A stretch of DNA of 64,000 nt from Croceibacter atlanticus HTCC2559 (GCF_000196315.1 NC_014230.1:558001-622000); one strand, 5' to 3'; positions 28,001 through 37,774 are shown, counted from the stretch's first letter. The notes: generated by a model not told the origin, from the sequence alone. Made by a program: numbers and translations.

Positions 28001-28472
28001 TGTATTTAGACTTGTACGTAACATATGGATCTTCCATATCTACCCAATAGCCCATTTTTTCGGTAAGGTCATTCCAAACATCTGTATATCTCATTACTGC
28101 TTTCTTACAAGCTTTATTGTAATCTTCTACAGAGATTTTAGTACCTATATCTTCTTTAGTAATGCCCAGTTCTTTTTCTACTCCAAGTTCAATTGGTAAG
28201 CCATGAGTATCCCAACCTGCTTTACGCTTAACTTGAAAACCTTTCATACTCTTGTAACGAGGGAAAATATCCTTGATACTACGTGCTAACACGTGATGAA
28301 CTCCAGGCAAACCATTTGCAGATGGTGGTCCTTCAAAAAAGATAAAGGGCTTATTGTCATCTTTAGAGCTGATAGATTTTTCGAAAATCTTGTTTTCTTT
28401 CCAGTAGTCAAGAATTTCTGATGCTATTTTAGGCAGGTCAAGTCCTTTGTATTCAGTGAACTTCGTACTCAT
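25068..28472 (-). CDS. ileS: Isoleucyl-tRNA synthetase
   Basis: Charges tRNA-Ile with isoleucine. The 1134-residue protein is a class I synthetase with the HIGH-type motif LPGVHHVLARS near residue 60, GWDTHGLPIE just after it, an inserted CP1 editing domain with TTPWTLPSNTAL, and the KMSKR loop (GQKMSKRLGN, about residue 680). The C-terminal region carries an anticodon-binding domain and a long tail of the eukaryote-like/long ileS type. It heads a two-gene unit with the DksA-like protein. Confidence 0.97.
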   Translation of the reverse strand: MSTKFTEYKGLDLPKIASEILDYWKENKIFEKSISSKDDNKPFIFFEGPPSANGLPGVHHVLARSIKDIFPRYKSMKGFQVKRKAGWDTHGLPIELGVEKELGITKEDIGTKISVEDYNKACKKAVMRYTDVWNDLTEKMGYWVDMEDPYVTYKSKYMETVWWLLSQIYSKGLLYKGYTIQPYSPKAGTGLSSHELNQPGTYQDVSDTTVVAQFKADASTLPEELKAYKDNLFFLAWTTTPWTLPSNTALTVGPKIDYVVVKTYNQYTFEPITVIVAKKLVAKQFNKRFSAVETEEELSAYKEGDKKIPYLIVSEHKGKDLVGIRYEQLLSYAKPYENPQDAFRVISGDFVTTEDGTGIVHTAPTFGADDALVAKQASPQIPPLLVKDDNDNLVPLVDLQGKFTKHMGEFAGKYVKNEYYDEGQAPEKSVDVELAIKLKEENRAFHVEKYVHSYPNCWRTDKPILYYPLDSWFIKVTDVKDRMHELNTTINWKPKATGEGRFGNWLANANDWNLSRSRYWGIPLPIWRTEDGKEELMIGSVEDLKIEMKKSVEAGIMEKDIFEEFVVGDNSEENYDKIDLHKNIVDQIILVSSKGEPMRREADLIDVWFDSGSMPYAQFHYPFENKRLVETTWRKADFIAEGVDQTRGWFYTLHTIATMIFDDVAYKNVVSNGLVLDKNGQKMSKRLGNAVDPFETLSVYGPDATRWYMISNANPWDNLKFDIEGIEEVRRKFFGTLYNTYSFFSLYANLDGFTYDENPIPLEQRPEIDRWILSELHSLIKDVDSYYNDYDATRATRAISEFVQENLSNWFVRLSRRRYWKGDYETDKISAYQTLFECLLTVSKLGAPVSPFFMDKLYRDLIMASNKEPFESVHLAEFPIADETVIDKSLESKMKKAQIVSSLVLSLRRKEQIRVRQPLQRIMIPVLNDQQRSEILAVADLIKTEVNVKTIELLDDASDILVKQIKPNFKVLGPRFGKDMRFVASAISEMNAKEITKIEQEGEISIDVNGNLTKLTLEDVEITSQDIEGWLVANNSGITVALDVTISEDLRKEGIAREFVNRIQNLRKDSGYEVSDTIAIKIQKDGKIETAVTDNMEYIKNETLATSLDLVEELDNGTVVEFDDVTTKLFIDKN

Positions 28473-28619
28473 TACTGTGCATTTTCTAATGAAGTGCGAA
28501 AGTAATGAATTTTTGGGTAAAAATTAGGGTCTTTAGTCTCTGTAAACATTGTAGTTGCTTCACACTAAAGCGTTTTTATAATTTGAAAAAACTTGAGTTA
28601 AAATTTTTAAATTCTTTTA

Positions 28620-31022
28620 TTAAAAATCATAGCTTAAGGCAAGAATAAGATTTCGTCCTGCCGCTGCTATTCCAGAAGAGTAAGTTCTGTATCTCTGGTC
28701 TGTTATATTTTCTACAGTTGCTGTTGCTTTTAGGTTATCTAAAACATCGTATTGAGCTGTAAAATTTAAGGTGTACCAAGATGGCGAATATGGATTTCCA
28801 TTCTCATCAATTGCATATAAATATGGTTTATCCTGCTCACTTGGTGCTAATTCTTCAAAACTAAATTCTCCATTATATTCTGCAAATGCATCTAAAGTAA
28901 TTTTGTTTTTACTGAATTTAAAGTGTGTATTTCCAAAAACTGGAGCTGCGTGTCTCAAAGGTGCTTCTGTACCATCATCTAATTCTTGTGTGCCTTCTGT
29001 AATGTTTATTTGAGATGTAAGCTGAAGGTTTTTATTGAAATTTACTTCTGTACCTGCTTCGAAACCATATACTTTTCCACTTGCTGCATTTTGTATGGCT
29101 TGTACTTGGCTAGGTTCTCCTTGATAATCTATGGTAGACTCTCCATTCAATGTAAAATCTCTTCTAACTAATGCATTATTTAAAAGCGTATAAAAACCAC
29201 CTATATCAAACTTTACATTATTATTAAAGTTTAGTGTAAATCCTATTTCTGTATTATATGCATATTCTGGATCTAAATCTGGATTTGGCACTACTACAGA
29301 ACCTGGTTCACTATCAAAAACCTTTCCTACATCGTCTATATTAGGAGCCCTAAATGCTGTTGAAAATCCTAATTTTGTTCCAAATAATGCTGTTGGTTGC
29401 CAAGATAATCCTGCACTACCCGTAAGTGCACCTGTGTTAATATCTGCTTTATCGAAAGGAAAATCGTAAAAACGGTCATTAAATGTTGCGTTAACAATCA
29501 CTTGATTATATCTGGCACCAGTTGTTAAGGTTAAGCCATCTTGCAATGACCATTGTGCGCTTGCATAAGCAGCTGCAGATTGCCAAGTAGAGCCATCTGG
29601 GTATCTTGAGGCATCTTCAACAGATTCGTTAGTATTTATATTTGTTTGTTTTCCGAAGGAGCTTACTTTATTATGAACATACTCTAAACCATAAAACACC
29701 TTATGCTTCCCTAGTGATTTTGTAAAATCTAGATTGGTAGAATAGGCATTTACAACTTCATCTGTTTCAAAACGTATATTTTCACCAAAATTTCTATCAT
29801 TTCTACTTTCTTCAAATTTTTGGTAAGCTAGCGTAAGATTAGCTTCATCATAAAATAATGTAGATTGCGTTTGCCTTATATCTAAATTTGTTGACAGCCA
29901 AGATTGAGGTCCATAATACCACTCTGCTGCTCTAAACTCTCCTTCATTCTTACGTATTAACCTATCGTATCTTGGGTAGTCTGAGGTTTCAGAATAGCTT
30001 ATTCCTAAATTAAAATCCCATTTTGTATTAGGAGAAAACCTAGCTTTTTGCATAAGATAAATTTGATTAAAACCTGTCTCTACCTGCACTTTAGGATCAT
30101 CATTAAGCACAACCAGGTCTTCTCCGTTTTGAGTAGTTTGATAGTCTGGTCTTAAATACTCATCTGGACCGTGACTCCCCATTTTTAAATCGTCAAAATC
30201 ACTATAACTTACACTAGTTAAGAACGCCCATTTTTCTTTTCCAAAATTTATATCTACATGGCCTGTTTTTTCAGCATTTGCAGTAGCATATCTCACCAAT
30301 GCATTTCCAGAAGTTTTTAGATTAGCATCATTAGAAAACTTAGGTTTTTTAGAATAAAAATTCATGACACCACCAACAGCGTCACTACCATAAACTACAG
30401 AGCCAGGTCCTAAAATAACCTCTGTGTTCTCTACAGCTAATGGGTCTATAGAAATAATATTCTGCACATTTCCTCCTCTAAATATTGCCGTATTAAACCG
30501 AACACCATCTACAGTTATAAGCAACCTATTTGTTGAAAATCCTCTAATAATTGGACTGCCACCACCAAGTTGACTCTTTTGAACAAAGACCTGACCAGTA
30601 CTCTCAAGTAAATCTGCTGAAGTTTGAGGGTTTGCAGCTATAATATCCTTAGCTTTAATACTTACTATTTTTTGAGAGACTTCTTTTTCTTTCTGAGAAA
30701 ATTTAGACACAGACATTACAACCTCATCTAATGCGTTTTCTGAAGCTTCTAAATAAATCGTATTTCCTTCTTTTAAAACACTTGCTTTAGTGGTTTTAAA
30801 CACTTTATGAGCAAGGTGCTTAAAGATTATAGTTTCAGTTAGTGTAAATGATTTGAGACTAACACTACCGTTAAAATCTGTTACACTACTTTTTGATTTA
30901 TCTAGATTAAAAACAGCCACATTAAATAATGGGTCTTCTGTATCTTCAGACAACACTATAACTTCCTGTGCTTTTAAAGTACATACACACAGTAAACATA
31001 AGCTTAGTATAAGTAGACGCAT
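28620..31022 (-). CDS. TonB-dependent receptor
   Basis: An 800-residue outer-membrane receptor for energised uptake. Order of parts: signal peptide (about 1-18), a carboxypeptidase-like beta-sandwich domain (about 20-95), a plug domain with ADLLESTGQVFVQKS, SPIIRGFSTNRLLITVDGVR and GSDAVGGVMNFYS, then a 22-strand beta-barrel ending in the aromatic ILALSYDF. The plug sequence resembles receptors for haem or vitamin-like ligands, but the ligand is not decided by sequence. Its ATG overlaps the recO stop by one base (TAATG), so it is translationally coupled to recO. Confidence 0.92.
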   Translation of the reverse strand: MRLLILSLCLLCVCTLKAQEVIVLSEDTEDPLFNVAVFNLDKSKSSVTDFNGSVSLKSFTLTETIIFKHLAHKVFKTTKASVLKEGNTIYLEASENALDEVVMSVSKFSQKEKEVSQKIVSIKAKDIIAANPQTSADLLESTGQVFVQKSQLGGGSPIIRGFSTNRLLITVDGVRFNTAIFRGGNVQNIISIDPLAVENTEVILGPGSVVYGSDAVGGVMNFYSKKPKFSNDANLKTSGNALVRYATANAEKTGHVDINFGKEKWAFLTSVSYSDFDDLKMGSHGPDEYLRPDYQTTQNGEDLVVLNDDPKVQVETGFNQIYLMQKARFSPNTKWDFNLGISYSETSDYPRYDRLIRKNEGEFRAAEWYYGPQSWLSTNLDIRQTQSTLFYDEANLTLAYQKFEESRNDRNFGENIRFETDEVVNAYSTNLDFTKSLGKHKVFYGLEYVHNKVSSFGKQTNINTNESVEDASRYPDGSTWQSAAAYASAQWSLQDGLTLTTGARYNQVIVNATFNDRFYDFPFDKADINTGALTGSAGLSWQPTALFGTKLGFSTAFRAPNIDDVGKVFDSEPGSVVVPNPDLDPEYAYNTEIGFTLNFNNNVKFDIGGFYTLLNNALVRRDFTLNGESTIDYQGEPSQVQAIQNAASGKVYGFEAGTEVNFNKNLQLTSQINITEGTQELDDGTEAPLRHAAPVFGNTHFKFSKNKITLDAFAEYNGEFSFEELAPSEQDKPYLYAIDENGNPYSPSWYTLNFTAQYDVLDNLKATATVENITDQRYRTYSSGIAAAGRNLILALSYDF

Positions 31023-31738
31023 TAGGAGTAAATTTCTTTTAAAACCGTTAAGGATTTCGGTTTTCTGAAGCCTTGCAAATGCAGCTCATAATAAAGAAGC
31101 AACATAGACAACATACCCGAACGGTTGGTTTGGTTTAGTTTTAGTTCTTCTAAACCATCAAAATTTATGCCTAATAACAGTTCTAAAGTATCTTTATGAA
31201 TTCCAGAAATACAATATGAATTGGTAGAAACTTCTTGGAACGTACCATCTAACAAATTGAAAAATGATGCATTTTTGTTAGTTCCTTCTGGGTAAAATCC
31301 TAAAAACAAGCTTAGTTTGACTAAAAATAACAAGTGAAAGTTTGATGAATTATACTTATCAAACCATAAAAAAGCGGTTTCCAGAAAGCCAAATAATTCT
31401 GGGTTTTTTTCCTCTTCTTGTATTGCATTCCTTAGTAACTCTGCCAAAAACATGATGACAGTTGACTTTAATAAGTCTGTGTGAAGTGTTTGATATGTTG
31501 CTAGGATTTTAGCATCTCTAAGTGTTTCAAGAGTTCCTTTATCTTTATGTTTTGCTACGACTTCCAGCAATGTTAATGGCTGAAATTGTGAAGCCCTAAA
31601 CTTACCTCGCTTACTTTTTAAAATTCCTCTTAGGAGATAAGATTTTAAACCACTACTTTCTGTGAAGAGTTTTACAATAAGGTCTGCTTCTCCATACTTT
31701 AATGCACTTATAACTATTGCTTTTGTAGTTACGAGCAT
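31022..31738 (-). CDS. recO: DNA repair protein RecO
   Basis: RecO works with RecF/RecR to load RecA on single-stranded DNA coated by SSB. The 238-residue protein begins with the OB-fold stretch LVTTKAIVISALKYGEADLIV and contains a helical C-terminal domain with FLELLLG-like helices. It overlaps its neighbours by one base on both sides (TAATG junctions with porZ upstream and the TonB receptor downstream), forming a tightly packed operon. The zinc-binding Cys residues of some RecO proteins are not evident. Confidence 0.9.
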   Translation of the reverse strand: MLVTTKAIVISALKYGEADLIVKLFTESSGLKSYLLRGILKSKRGKFRASQFQPLTLLEVVAKHKDKGTLETLRDAKILATYQTLHTDLLKSTVIMFLAELLRNAIQEEEKNPELFGFLETAFLWFDKYNSSNFHLLFLVKLSLFLGFYPEGTNKNASFFNLLDGTFQEVSTNSYCISGIHKDTLELLLGINFDGLEELKLNQTNRSGMLSMLLLYYELHLQGFRKPKSLTVLKEIYS

Positions 31739-34023
31739 TAGCGAATAATCATAAGTTTATGCACCTTAGTTTCCAGCGCATCTTCTGCAGTAATTAAAAT
31801 TAAATAAACGCCAGAAGCTACTCTATGTCTTCCAAATGCTGTAGTATCCCACTCAATACTTCCACCTACAGAAGTATCTTCATAAACAAGATTTCCAGTG
31901 ATGTCTGTTATTTTAACATTAGCTCTTGCTGTAAGACCATCTATTACCACTACGCCATTAAAGTTTGGTCTTACTGGGTTAGGGTAAGCTCTAACATTTT
32001 CTAAATTATCTTGAGGGCTAGTTGCTGTAGCATTATAAGCCAAAAGACCATTTGGAGTACCAATATATACTCTTCCAGAAGCTTCATCTATACGTATATC
32101 TGTAATAATATTTGATGGTAATGGTGAGTTTTCTTTTGTAAACCTTAATAAGGTTTCTTGTCCATTTGGTGATAAGTAAAAAACACCAGATTGTGCAGTT
32201 CCTATCCATTTATTGTTTGCGCCATCAACTTCAATAGATGTTACAAACTGACTAAATAACAATTCTTGTGGCACACCATTCTCTTCAATAATAATAGGCT
32301 CTACAGTTACATTATCTTCTGTAAAGATACTTTGTGGATTAAAAAGAACTCGTAGACCTGTTAAAGACCCTATCCACAGTCTTCCATTTTGATCAAACTC
32401 TAAAGCTCTAATATCATTATCTGGTAAGCCAGCTCCGCCAACATCATCTTTTAATTGTGTAACTATTCCTGTAGAAGGTTGGTACCCCACTAAACCTTGT
32501 GTTTGTGATCCTATGTATAAATTATCATTTCTATCTATTACTATTTTACCTAACAAACCATCTCCTAAGGTTGGAATGTTATCTATCAAATCATCAATAG
32601 GCATAATAACATCACTGTCTTGTTCCTTTTTATATAAAGCAATATCTGTAAATCCTTGAGCTAGATACAGAGTACCTTCTGAGTTAAATGCCGTACCATT
32701 AACACGGCTACCATCTGTACCATTAGGAATAAAATCGAAAATTGCAGAATTATTTCCTGTAAAAAATTGCGTTGGCACTTCATCATTCACTTCTAAAAGC
32801 CCATCGCCAAAAGAGCTAAAAAAGACTTGTTCGGAGTTAAATGGGTTTGAGGTAACTTCAATAATATCTAAAGCACCCATTAAACTGTCATAAGGAATAT
32901 TTCGCCATTCATCTTCTACCAAATGACTTATACCTCTATCACTTCTAGGGTAAGGGTTATAAAATATGTTATGCTCACCAAAAGTAACCCACAGCTCATT
33001 GTCTAAAGCTTCCATATTAAATATGCTGTTTAATAATGGTCCATCTGGGCTAATAACTACAAATTCTGGAGATAACGTTGTACTTGTTGCAATTAAGCCA
33101 ACCTCATCATGACCAATAAAAAACTCCCCATTTACCACAGTAGTTGCCACATAGTTCTGTGAAATATCCTGAAGCGTTGTTATGGCATTTAAAAGGGTTA
33201 AGTTTTCATCATAAACCCTTACAAAGCTTTGGGTTGTTAGTATTAGTTCGTTTTCATTATTTACACGCAAATCTCTAGCTCTTAATCCTAAAGACTCTTC
33301 AAACACTAAATTGGTTCCTTCTATACGGTGTAAGCTTCCGTTATTTTGAACAGCATAGACTTGGCTTCCTACTACCTGTACTGCATCAAAACTAGATGTT
33401 GTTATGCCTTGCCACTCTTCAAAATCTATAAGATCTTCACTAGTGACATCTGCATATCTTATACCTCCTGAAAATGTTGCAGCATATATTGTTTCGCCAC
33501 GAACTGTTGTTTGTTTTACTTGTAATTCTTCTCCATTATCTCCTATCCTATATGTGTCTCCAAATTCTAAGTTAGGAAGATTATATAGGACAATTCCAAA
33601 GTCTGTTGATACATAGATATTATCTTCAAACTCCATAAAATGATTAATGCGTTTATCTAATGGTGAAATTGAAACCTCTTCTATAATACCACCTACCGAA
33701 GTAACCTCTGTGCTGTTATCATTTATAACTTCAATTAACCCATTTTCATAACCAATAATTAAGGATTCGTATGTTTCTGAATAATGTATTGCAGTAATAA
33801 GCTCTCCAGATAATCCGTTAACAGAAGATACAGTTCTTACAGAATCTGTTGGTATATCATAAATAAGTATTGCGTTCTCTGCTGCTGCATAAATCTTATT
33901 GTTTCCATTACTAACATCTTTAATGTTGTAGTAGGAATAAAACTCTGTCCAATTCTCTGAGAAATCCTGAGCAATTAATGACATTGGCAGAACAAGAACT
34001 AACAATTTAAAAACTAACTTCAT
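31738..34023 (-). CDS. porZ: PorZ-like type IX secretion surface protein
   Basis: A 761-residue secreted protein: signal peptide (about 1-18, ending LIAQ), two beta-propeller-type domains with repeated short blades (IGSLTGLRVLF, YIGTPNGLLAY), and a C-terminal type IX sorting domain starting near ENVRAYPNPVRPNF and ending in KVHKLMIIR. This layout and length match PorZ, a component of the type IX secretion attachment complex described in Porphyromonas, where it binds anionic LPS and supports the PorU sortase. It lies between a GT39-like membrane protein gene (four-base overlap) and recO (one-base overlap). The symbol is an assignment by architecture. Confidence 0.8.
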   Translation of the reverse strand: MKLVFKLLVLVLPMSLIAQDFSENWTEFYSYYNIKDVSNGNNKIYAAAENAILIYDIPTDSVRTVSSVNGLSGELITAIHYSETYESLIIGYENGLIEVINDNSTEVTSVGGIIEEVSISPLDKRINHFMEFEDNIYVSTDFGIVLYNLPNLEFGDTYRIGDNGEELQVKQTTVRGETIYAATFSGGIRYADVTSEDLIDFEEWQGITTSSFDAVQVVGSQVYAVQNNGSLHRIEGTNLVFEESLGLRARDLRVNNENELILTTQSFVRVYDENLTLLNAITTLQDISQNYVATTVVNGEFFIGHDEVGLIATSTTLSPEFVVISPDGPLLNSIFNMEALDNELWVTFGEHNIFYNPYPRSDRGISHLVEDEWRNIPYDSLMGALDIIEVTSNPFNSEQVFFSSFGDGLLEVNDEVPTQFFTGNNSAIFDFIPNGTDGSRVNGTAFNSEGTLYLAQGFTDIALYKKEQDSDVIMPIDDLIDNIPTLGDGLLGKIVIDRNDNLYIGSQTQGLVGYQPSTGIVTQLKDDVGGAGLPDNDIRALEFDQNGRLWIGSLTGLRVLFNPQSIFTEDNVTVEPIIIEENGVPQELLFSQFVTSIEVDGANNKWIGTAQSGVFYLSPNGQETLLRFTKENSPLPSNIITDIRIDEASGRVYIGTPNGLLAYNATATSPQDNLENVRAYPNPVRPNFNGVVVIDGLTARANVKITDITGNLVYEDTSVGGSIEWDTTAFGRHRVASGVYLILITAEDALETKVHKLMIIR

Positions 34024-35342
34024 TTCTTTTTTCTAATAAGCTGTGTAAGCCTTACACTATAACTTGCAAGGACAATTATTATTGCAGGTAAATAAGGAAA
34101 CGAAAACCTGTAATTATCTGAATATATGATAGCAGCCTGTAATATAGACCCTAAAATTACCAACGCAAAAATAAAGGATAACAAATGTACAGATATACGT
34201 TTTCTTAAAACACCTTTAATAAAACTCCATAAGAACAGCCCTACAAATAAAATTTTACCAAAAACAATAAGCGGTCTTTGCAAAAACCAAATGCCTTTAT
34301 ACACTATTACCACTGCAGGATTACTGATATGAGACTGATCCCAATATAATTTTACTCCCCAAAAAAGTTTCCAGGATAAAAATACTTGCTTAATATAATC
34401 CTTAGGGTTGGCTATAATTGTTGCCTTAGACATATTAGCAAGCTCATTAGAAAGATCATAAAAATTATAACCTGTAGCTTTCATCATAGGTTGATATGCG
34501 TCCCAAATTGAATAATATGTATATCCTAACTGTTCTTTATCTTTCTCTATTTGTTTTACATAAATATCCCTTACAGTTGCATAATCATCGGGTGCTTTAT
34601 GTATAAAGTTAACTGTTTGTTGTGCTAGGTTATACCCAAAATAGCTACTTAACGTTGCGTATCCTGTATTTTGTTTATTTAAAAACGCCCAACTTCCTAC
34701 TGCTAAAAGTGTTGGTATTGTAATAATTAAGATAGGCTTAATGATTTTAAATTGTAATTGACTCCAAAGTGCTATTCCTAAAAAGAGGATAATAATTGGC
34801 AGGATGTAAATGAAAAATGGCTTTGTCATTACCAGCAACAATATTGACACTGAGAGAATTCCAAAATGACTTGGTTTAAACTTTCTCTTTATAATATGAA
34901 GTTGTAAGATATAAAGTATCGCAGTTAGCAAAAATGCTGAAAAAGTTTCTGTAAGAATTCCTTTTTCAAAAAACACAACATGCAATAAACACGAATATAA
35001 AATAGCAGCACCTATGGCTACTCCCTTATGAAGTGCAATACTTCTTAAGAGCCAATACATAAACAAACTGGTGCAAATGCCTAGTAGATGTTGAATTAAA
35101 ACAACTAAGCATAAATTTTGAAAGCCTAAAAGAATAAGCATTGAATAACCTGGTGTTCTGTAACCTTCGTATCCTATTAGATTAGCCTCAAGCAAGCGCT
35201 TTGCTAAATCTAAATAGTTTTCCGAATCGTTAAATAGTGTTGTATTGGGGTAGAAAATAAACGTAATGAGTCTCACTACAACTGCAAAAGCAATAATAGA
35301 CAGTTCAGGGTTTTTAAAAACAAATTTTGTAATCCTATTCAC
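34020..35342 (-). CDS. GT39-like polytopic membrane protein
   Basis: A 440-residue integral membrane protein with about ten hydrophobic segments. It opens with a helix ending in FYPNTTLFNDSENY, followed by an amphipathic stretch, YEGYRTPGYSML. This resembles the first loop of ArnT/PMT-type glycosyltransferases (GT-C fold), where an acidic residue after the first helix is catalytic. It would use a lipid-phosphate sugar donor on the periplasmic side. It is the first gene of the run with porZ, recO and a TonB receptor and overlaps porZ by four bases (ATGA). The acceptor is unknown. Confidence 0.6.
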   Translation of the reverse strand: MNRITKFVFKNPELSIIAFAVVVRLITFIFYPNTTLFNDSENYLDLAKRLLEANLIGYEGYRTPGYSMLILLGFQNLCLVVLIQHLLGICTSLFMYWLLRSIALHKGVAIGAAILYSCLLHVVFFEKGILTETFSAFLLTAILYILQLHIIKRKFKPSHFGILSVSILLLVMTKPFFIYILPIIILFLGIALWSQLQFKIIKPILIITIPTLLAVGSWAFLNKQNTGYATLSSYFGYNLAQQTVNFIHKAPDDYATVRDIYVKQIEKDKEQLGYTYYSIWDAYQPMMKATGYNFYDLSNELANMSKATIIANPKDYIKQVFLSWKLFWGVKLYWDQSHISNPAVVIVYKGIWFLQRPLIVFGKILFVGLFLWSFIKGVLRKRISVHLLSFIFALVILGSILQAAIIYSDNYRFSFPYLPAIIIVLASYSVRLTQLIRKKK

Positions 35343-35360
35343 TATAGTTTAATATAGTCT

Positions 35361-35402
35361 AAAAATAAAAAAAAGCCATCTACAAAAGTGTAAATGGCTT
35401 TT
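35361..35402 (-). terminator. Terminator of gdhA
   Basis: A nine-base inverted repeat (35371-35379 and 35394-35402). The left side is A-rich (35361-35374), giving a long T tract on the minus strand. Confidence 0.82.
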
Positions 35403-35421
35403 AAATAAATTATTTGTTTGT

Positions 35422-36765
35422 TTATACAGCGCCTTGAGCTAGCATTGCATCTGCTACTTTTACAAAACCTGCAATATTTGCACCTTTCACGTAGTCTACA
35501 TAGCCACCTTCTTCGCTACCGTATTTTACACATTGGTCATGAATGTTGTTCATGATCTCATGTAATTTTTTGTCTACTTCTTCTGCTGTCCAGCTATAAC
35601 GCATAGAGTTTTGAGACATTTCTAATCCAGATGTTGCTACACCTCCAGCGTTAGACGCTTTTCCTGGAGAGAATAATATCTTAGCATCTTGAAAAACAGT
35701 TACAGCTTCTGGAGTACAAGGCATATTAGCTCCTTCACCAACTAGCATACATCCATTCTTAACTAATGTCTTAGCATCGCTCTCCTCTAACTCGTTTTGA
35801 GTAGCACAAGGCAAGGCAACATCACAAGCTACAGACCAAGGTGTCTTACCTTCAAAGTATTCTGCGTTAGTGTATTTATCTAAATATTCTTTAATACGAC
35901 CTCTTTTTTCATTCTTAAGCTCCATTACAAACTCAAGTTTTTCTTGGTCTATACCATCATTATCTAAGATATATCCTGAAGAATCTGAAAGTGTTACAAC
36001 CTTTCCTCCAAACTCAATAACCTTTTCTGCAGCATATTGGGCCACGTTACCAGATCCAGAAATAACAACTGTTTTATCTTCAAAAGAATCTCCTTTTGTT
36101 TTAAGCATATTTTGCGCAAAGTATACGTTACCGTAACCTGTAGCTTCAGGACGCATTAAAGAACCACCATACTCACGGCCTTTTCCTGTTAATACACCTG
36201 TAAATTCGTTTCTTAGTCTTTTGTACTGTCCGTACATAAAGCCTATTTCTCTTCCGCCTACACCAATATCTCCTGCAGGAACATCTGTATCTGCACCAAT
36301 ATGACGTTGTAGCTCTGTCATAAAGCTTTGGCAAAAACGCATAACTTCATTATCAGATTTTCCTTTAGGGTCAAAATCTGAACCTCCTTTACCACCACCC
36401 ATTGGTAATGTTGTAAGAGAGTTTTTAAATGTTTGCTCAAAAGCTAAAAACTTAAGTACGCTTAAGTTAACTGTTGGGTGAAAACGTAAACCACCTTTAT
36501 ATGGACCGATAGCAGAATTCATCTGAATTCTGAATCCTCTATTCATTTGTATTTTACCGTTATCATCTAACCAAGTTACACGGAACATGATAATACGTTC
36601 TGCCTCAGTCATACGCTCTAATAAACGTTTATTCTGATATTTTTTATTTTCTTTTATAAAAGGGATGACAGTTTCTGCAACTTCATGAACTGCTTGCATG
36701 AATTCTGGCTCATTAGCATTTCTTAGAGAAACTCTGTCTAAAAATTCTTTTACTTCTTGTTCCAT
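35422..36765 (-). CDS. gdhA: NADP-type glutamate dehydrogenase
   Basis: Interconverts 2-oxoglutarate plus ammonia and glutamate. The 447-residue length and motifs fit the hexameric NADP-type enzyme: [32 protein letters not shown] with the catalytic Lys, [15 protein letters not shown], and the dinucleotide fold [14 protein letters not shown]. It stands alone with a strong terminator downstream. A -7 promoter box lies 49 bases upstream, divergent from the secreted protein gene at 36971. Confidence 0.96.
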   Translation of the reverse strand: MEQEVKEFLDRVSLRNANEPEFMQAVHEVAETVIPFIKENKKYQNKRLLERMTEAERIIMFRVTWLDDNGKIQMNRGFRIQMNSAIGPYKGGLRFHPTVNLSVLKFLAFEQTFKNSLTTLPMGGGKGGSDFDPKGKSDNEVMRFCQSFMTELQRHIGADTDVPAGDIGVGGREIGFMYGQYKRLRNEFTGVLTGKGREYGGSLMRPEATGYGNVYFAQNMLKTKGDSFEDKTVVISGSGNVAQYAAEKVIEFGGKVVTLSDSSGYILDNDGIDQEKLEFVMELKNEKRGRIKEYLDKYTNAEYFEGKTPWSVACDVALPCATQNELEESDAKTLVKNGCMLVGEGANMPCTPEAVTVFQDAKILFSPGKASNAGGVATSGLEMSQNSMRYSWTAEEVDKKLHEIMNNIHDQCVKYGSEEGGYVDYVKGANIAGFVKVADAMLAQGAV

Positions 36766-36814
36766 AATTAAAGTATTGTTTCGGTTTGCGAAAACGTTTG
36801 AAATAAATAAAGTG

Positions 36815-36822
36815 CAAATATA
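36815..36822 (-). promoter_or_regulatory. Candidate -7 box for gdhA
   Basis: The minus strand reads TATATTTG, an exact TAnnTTTG match 49 bases before the gdhA start. Confidence 0.42.
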
Positions 36823-36935
36823 ATGGTTATATAAAAAAGGGCGTTTAATTTTGTGATATTCCTATTATTTTTTAAGAATTTTTTATTCTTAACTTTTAAA
36901 ACACACACCTTTCTATTTTGTTAAGTAACTATTTA

Positions 36936-36943
36936 TATATTTG
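36936..36943 (+). promoter_or_regulatory. Candidate -7 box for the gene at 36971
   Basis: TATATTTG, an exact TAnnTTTG match, with a TTTG at 36917-36920. The 15-base spacing is slightly shorter than the usual -33/-7 distance. The ATG follows 27 bases later. Confidence 0.45.
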
Positions 36944-36970
36944 TTTTGTCTCAAAACTAAACCTACTAAA

Positions 36971-37774
36971 ATGAAAATCAAGGATATTTTACTTGGTTTG
37001 GCCCTTCTTTTAGTGTCATTACAAACCACAAACGCACAACTTGGGTTTTCTCAAGAAATAGGTGTTGCAGTTGGTCCTGTTGCCTTCTTCTCAGATTTTG
37101 GACAGCGTTATGACATACAAACAAATACTCACAATTCTGGATTAGGAATTGGCTTATTACATTACATAAATTTTGCATATCGCGCAGATTGCAATTGCTA
37201 TACAAGAGACAAGTATTTTAATGACCACTTTAAACTTAGAACCGAAGCAGATTACCACGCTACTAACCTAGATTTTTTTGGTGATGATGCAGAAAGCAAC
37301 ACATTTCAAGGTGCTAAATTAAGAGCTCAGCACGGTAAAGCTAAAGTTTTTGAAATAGGATCAAGTATAGAATATTGGCCACTAAGCATTAGATCTTTTC
37401 AAGCAAACGGTTATAGGCTAGCACCCTTTATAAGTGCTGGTGTACATTATGTTTACTACACACCAGAGGTATATTCAGATTTAGGTCCTTTAGGCTCACC
37501 AAGCACAACATTTAATTCTTTTTTACCAGACCCTACTGTAGGCAGAGAAGCTAGTATTGTTCCAGAAGACGGCTCTACTTATGCTATAGTTGGTGGTCTT
37601 GGAGCACGTTATAAACTTGGACCTTTAAGCGATCTTATTTTTGAAGGACGATGGCATTATTATGGCTCAGATTGGGTTGAAGGTTTTTCTCCACAACAAC
37701 CAGGAAACCCAGATAACAAAGCTAATGACTGGATTTTTTGGATTCGTTTTGGATACATTTATTATCTCGAATAA
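36971..37774 (+). CDS. Secreted protein, THC0290_0291-like family
   Basis: A 267-residue protein with a clear signal peptide (about 1-22, ending TTNAQ) and a beta-rich body that looks like an eight-stranded outer-membrane barrel: repeated aromatic ends such as LLHYINFAYRA, HYVYYTPEVY, FEGRWHYYGSDW and a terminal WIRFGYIYYLE. I place the start at 36971 because the ten upstream codons from 36941 precede the signal peptide and overlap the promoter. In flavobacteria this family often lies beside gdhA, and, as I recall, has been mislabelled glutamate dehydrogenase for that reason. No enzymatic motif is present. Confidence 0.7.
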   Translation: MKIKDILLGLALLLVSLQTTNAQLGFSQEIGVAVGPVAFFSDFGQRYDIQTNTHNSGLGIGLLHYINFAYRADCNCYTRDKYFNDHFKLRTEADYHATNLDFFGDDAESNTFQGAKLRAQHGKAKVFEIGSSIEYWPLSIRSFQANGYRLAPFISAGVHYVYYTPEVYSDLGPLGSPSTTFNSFLPDPTVGREASIVPEDGSTYAIVGGLGARYKLGPLSDLIFEGRWHYYGSDWVEGFSPQQPGNPDNKANDWIFWIRFGYIYYLE

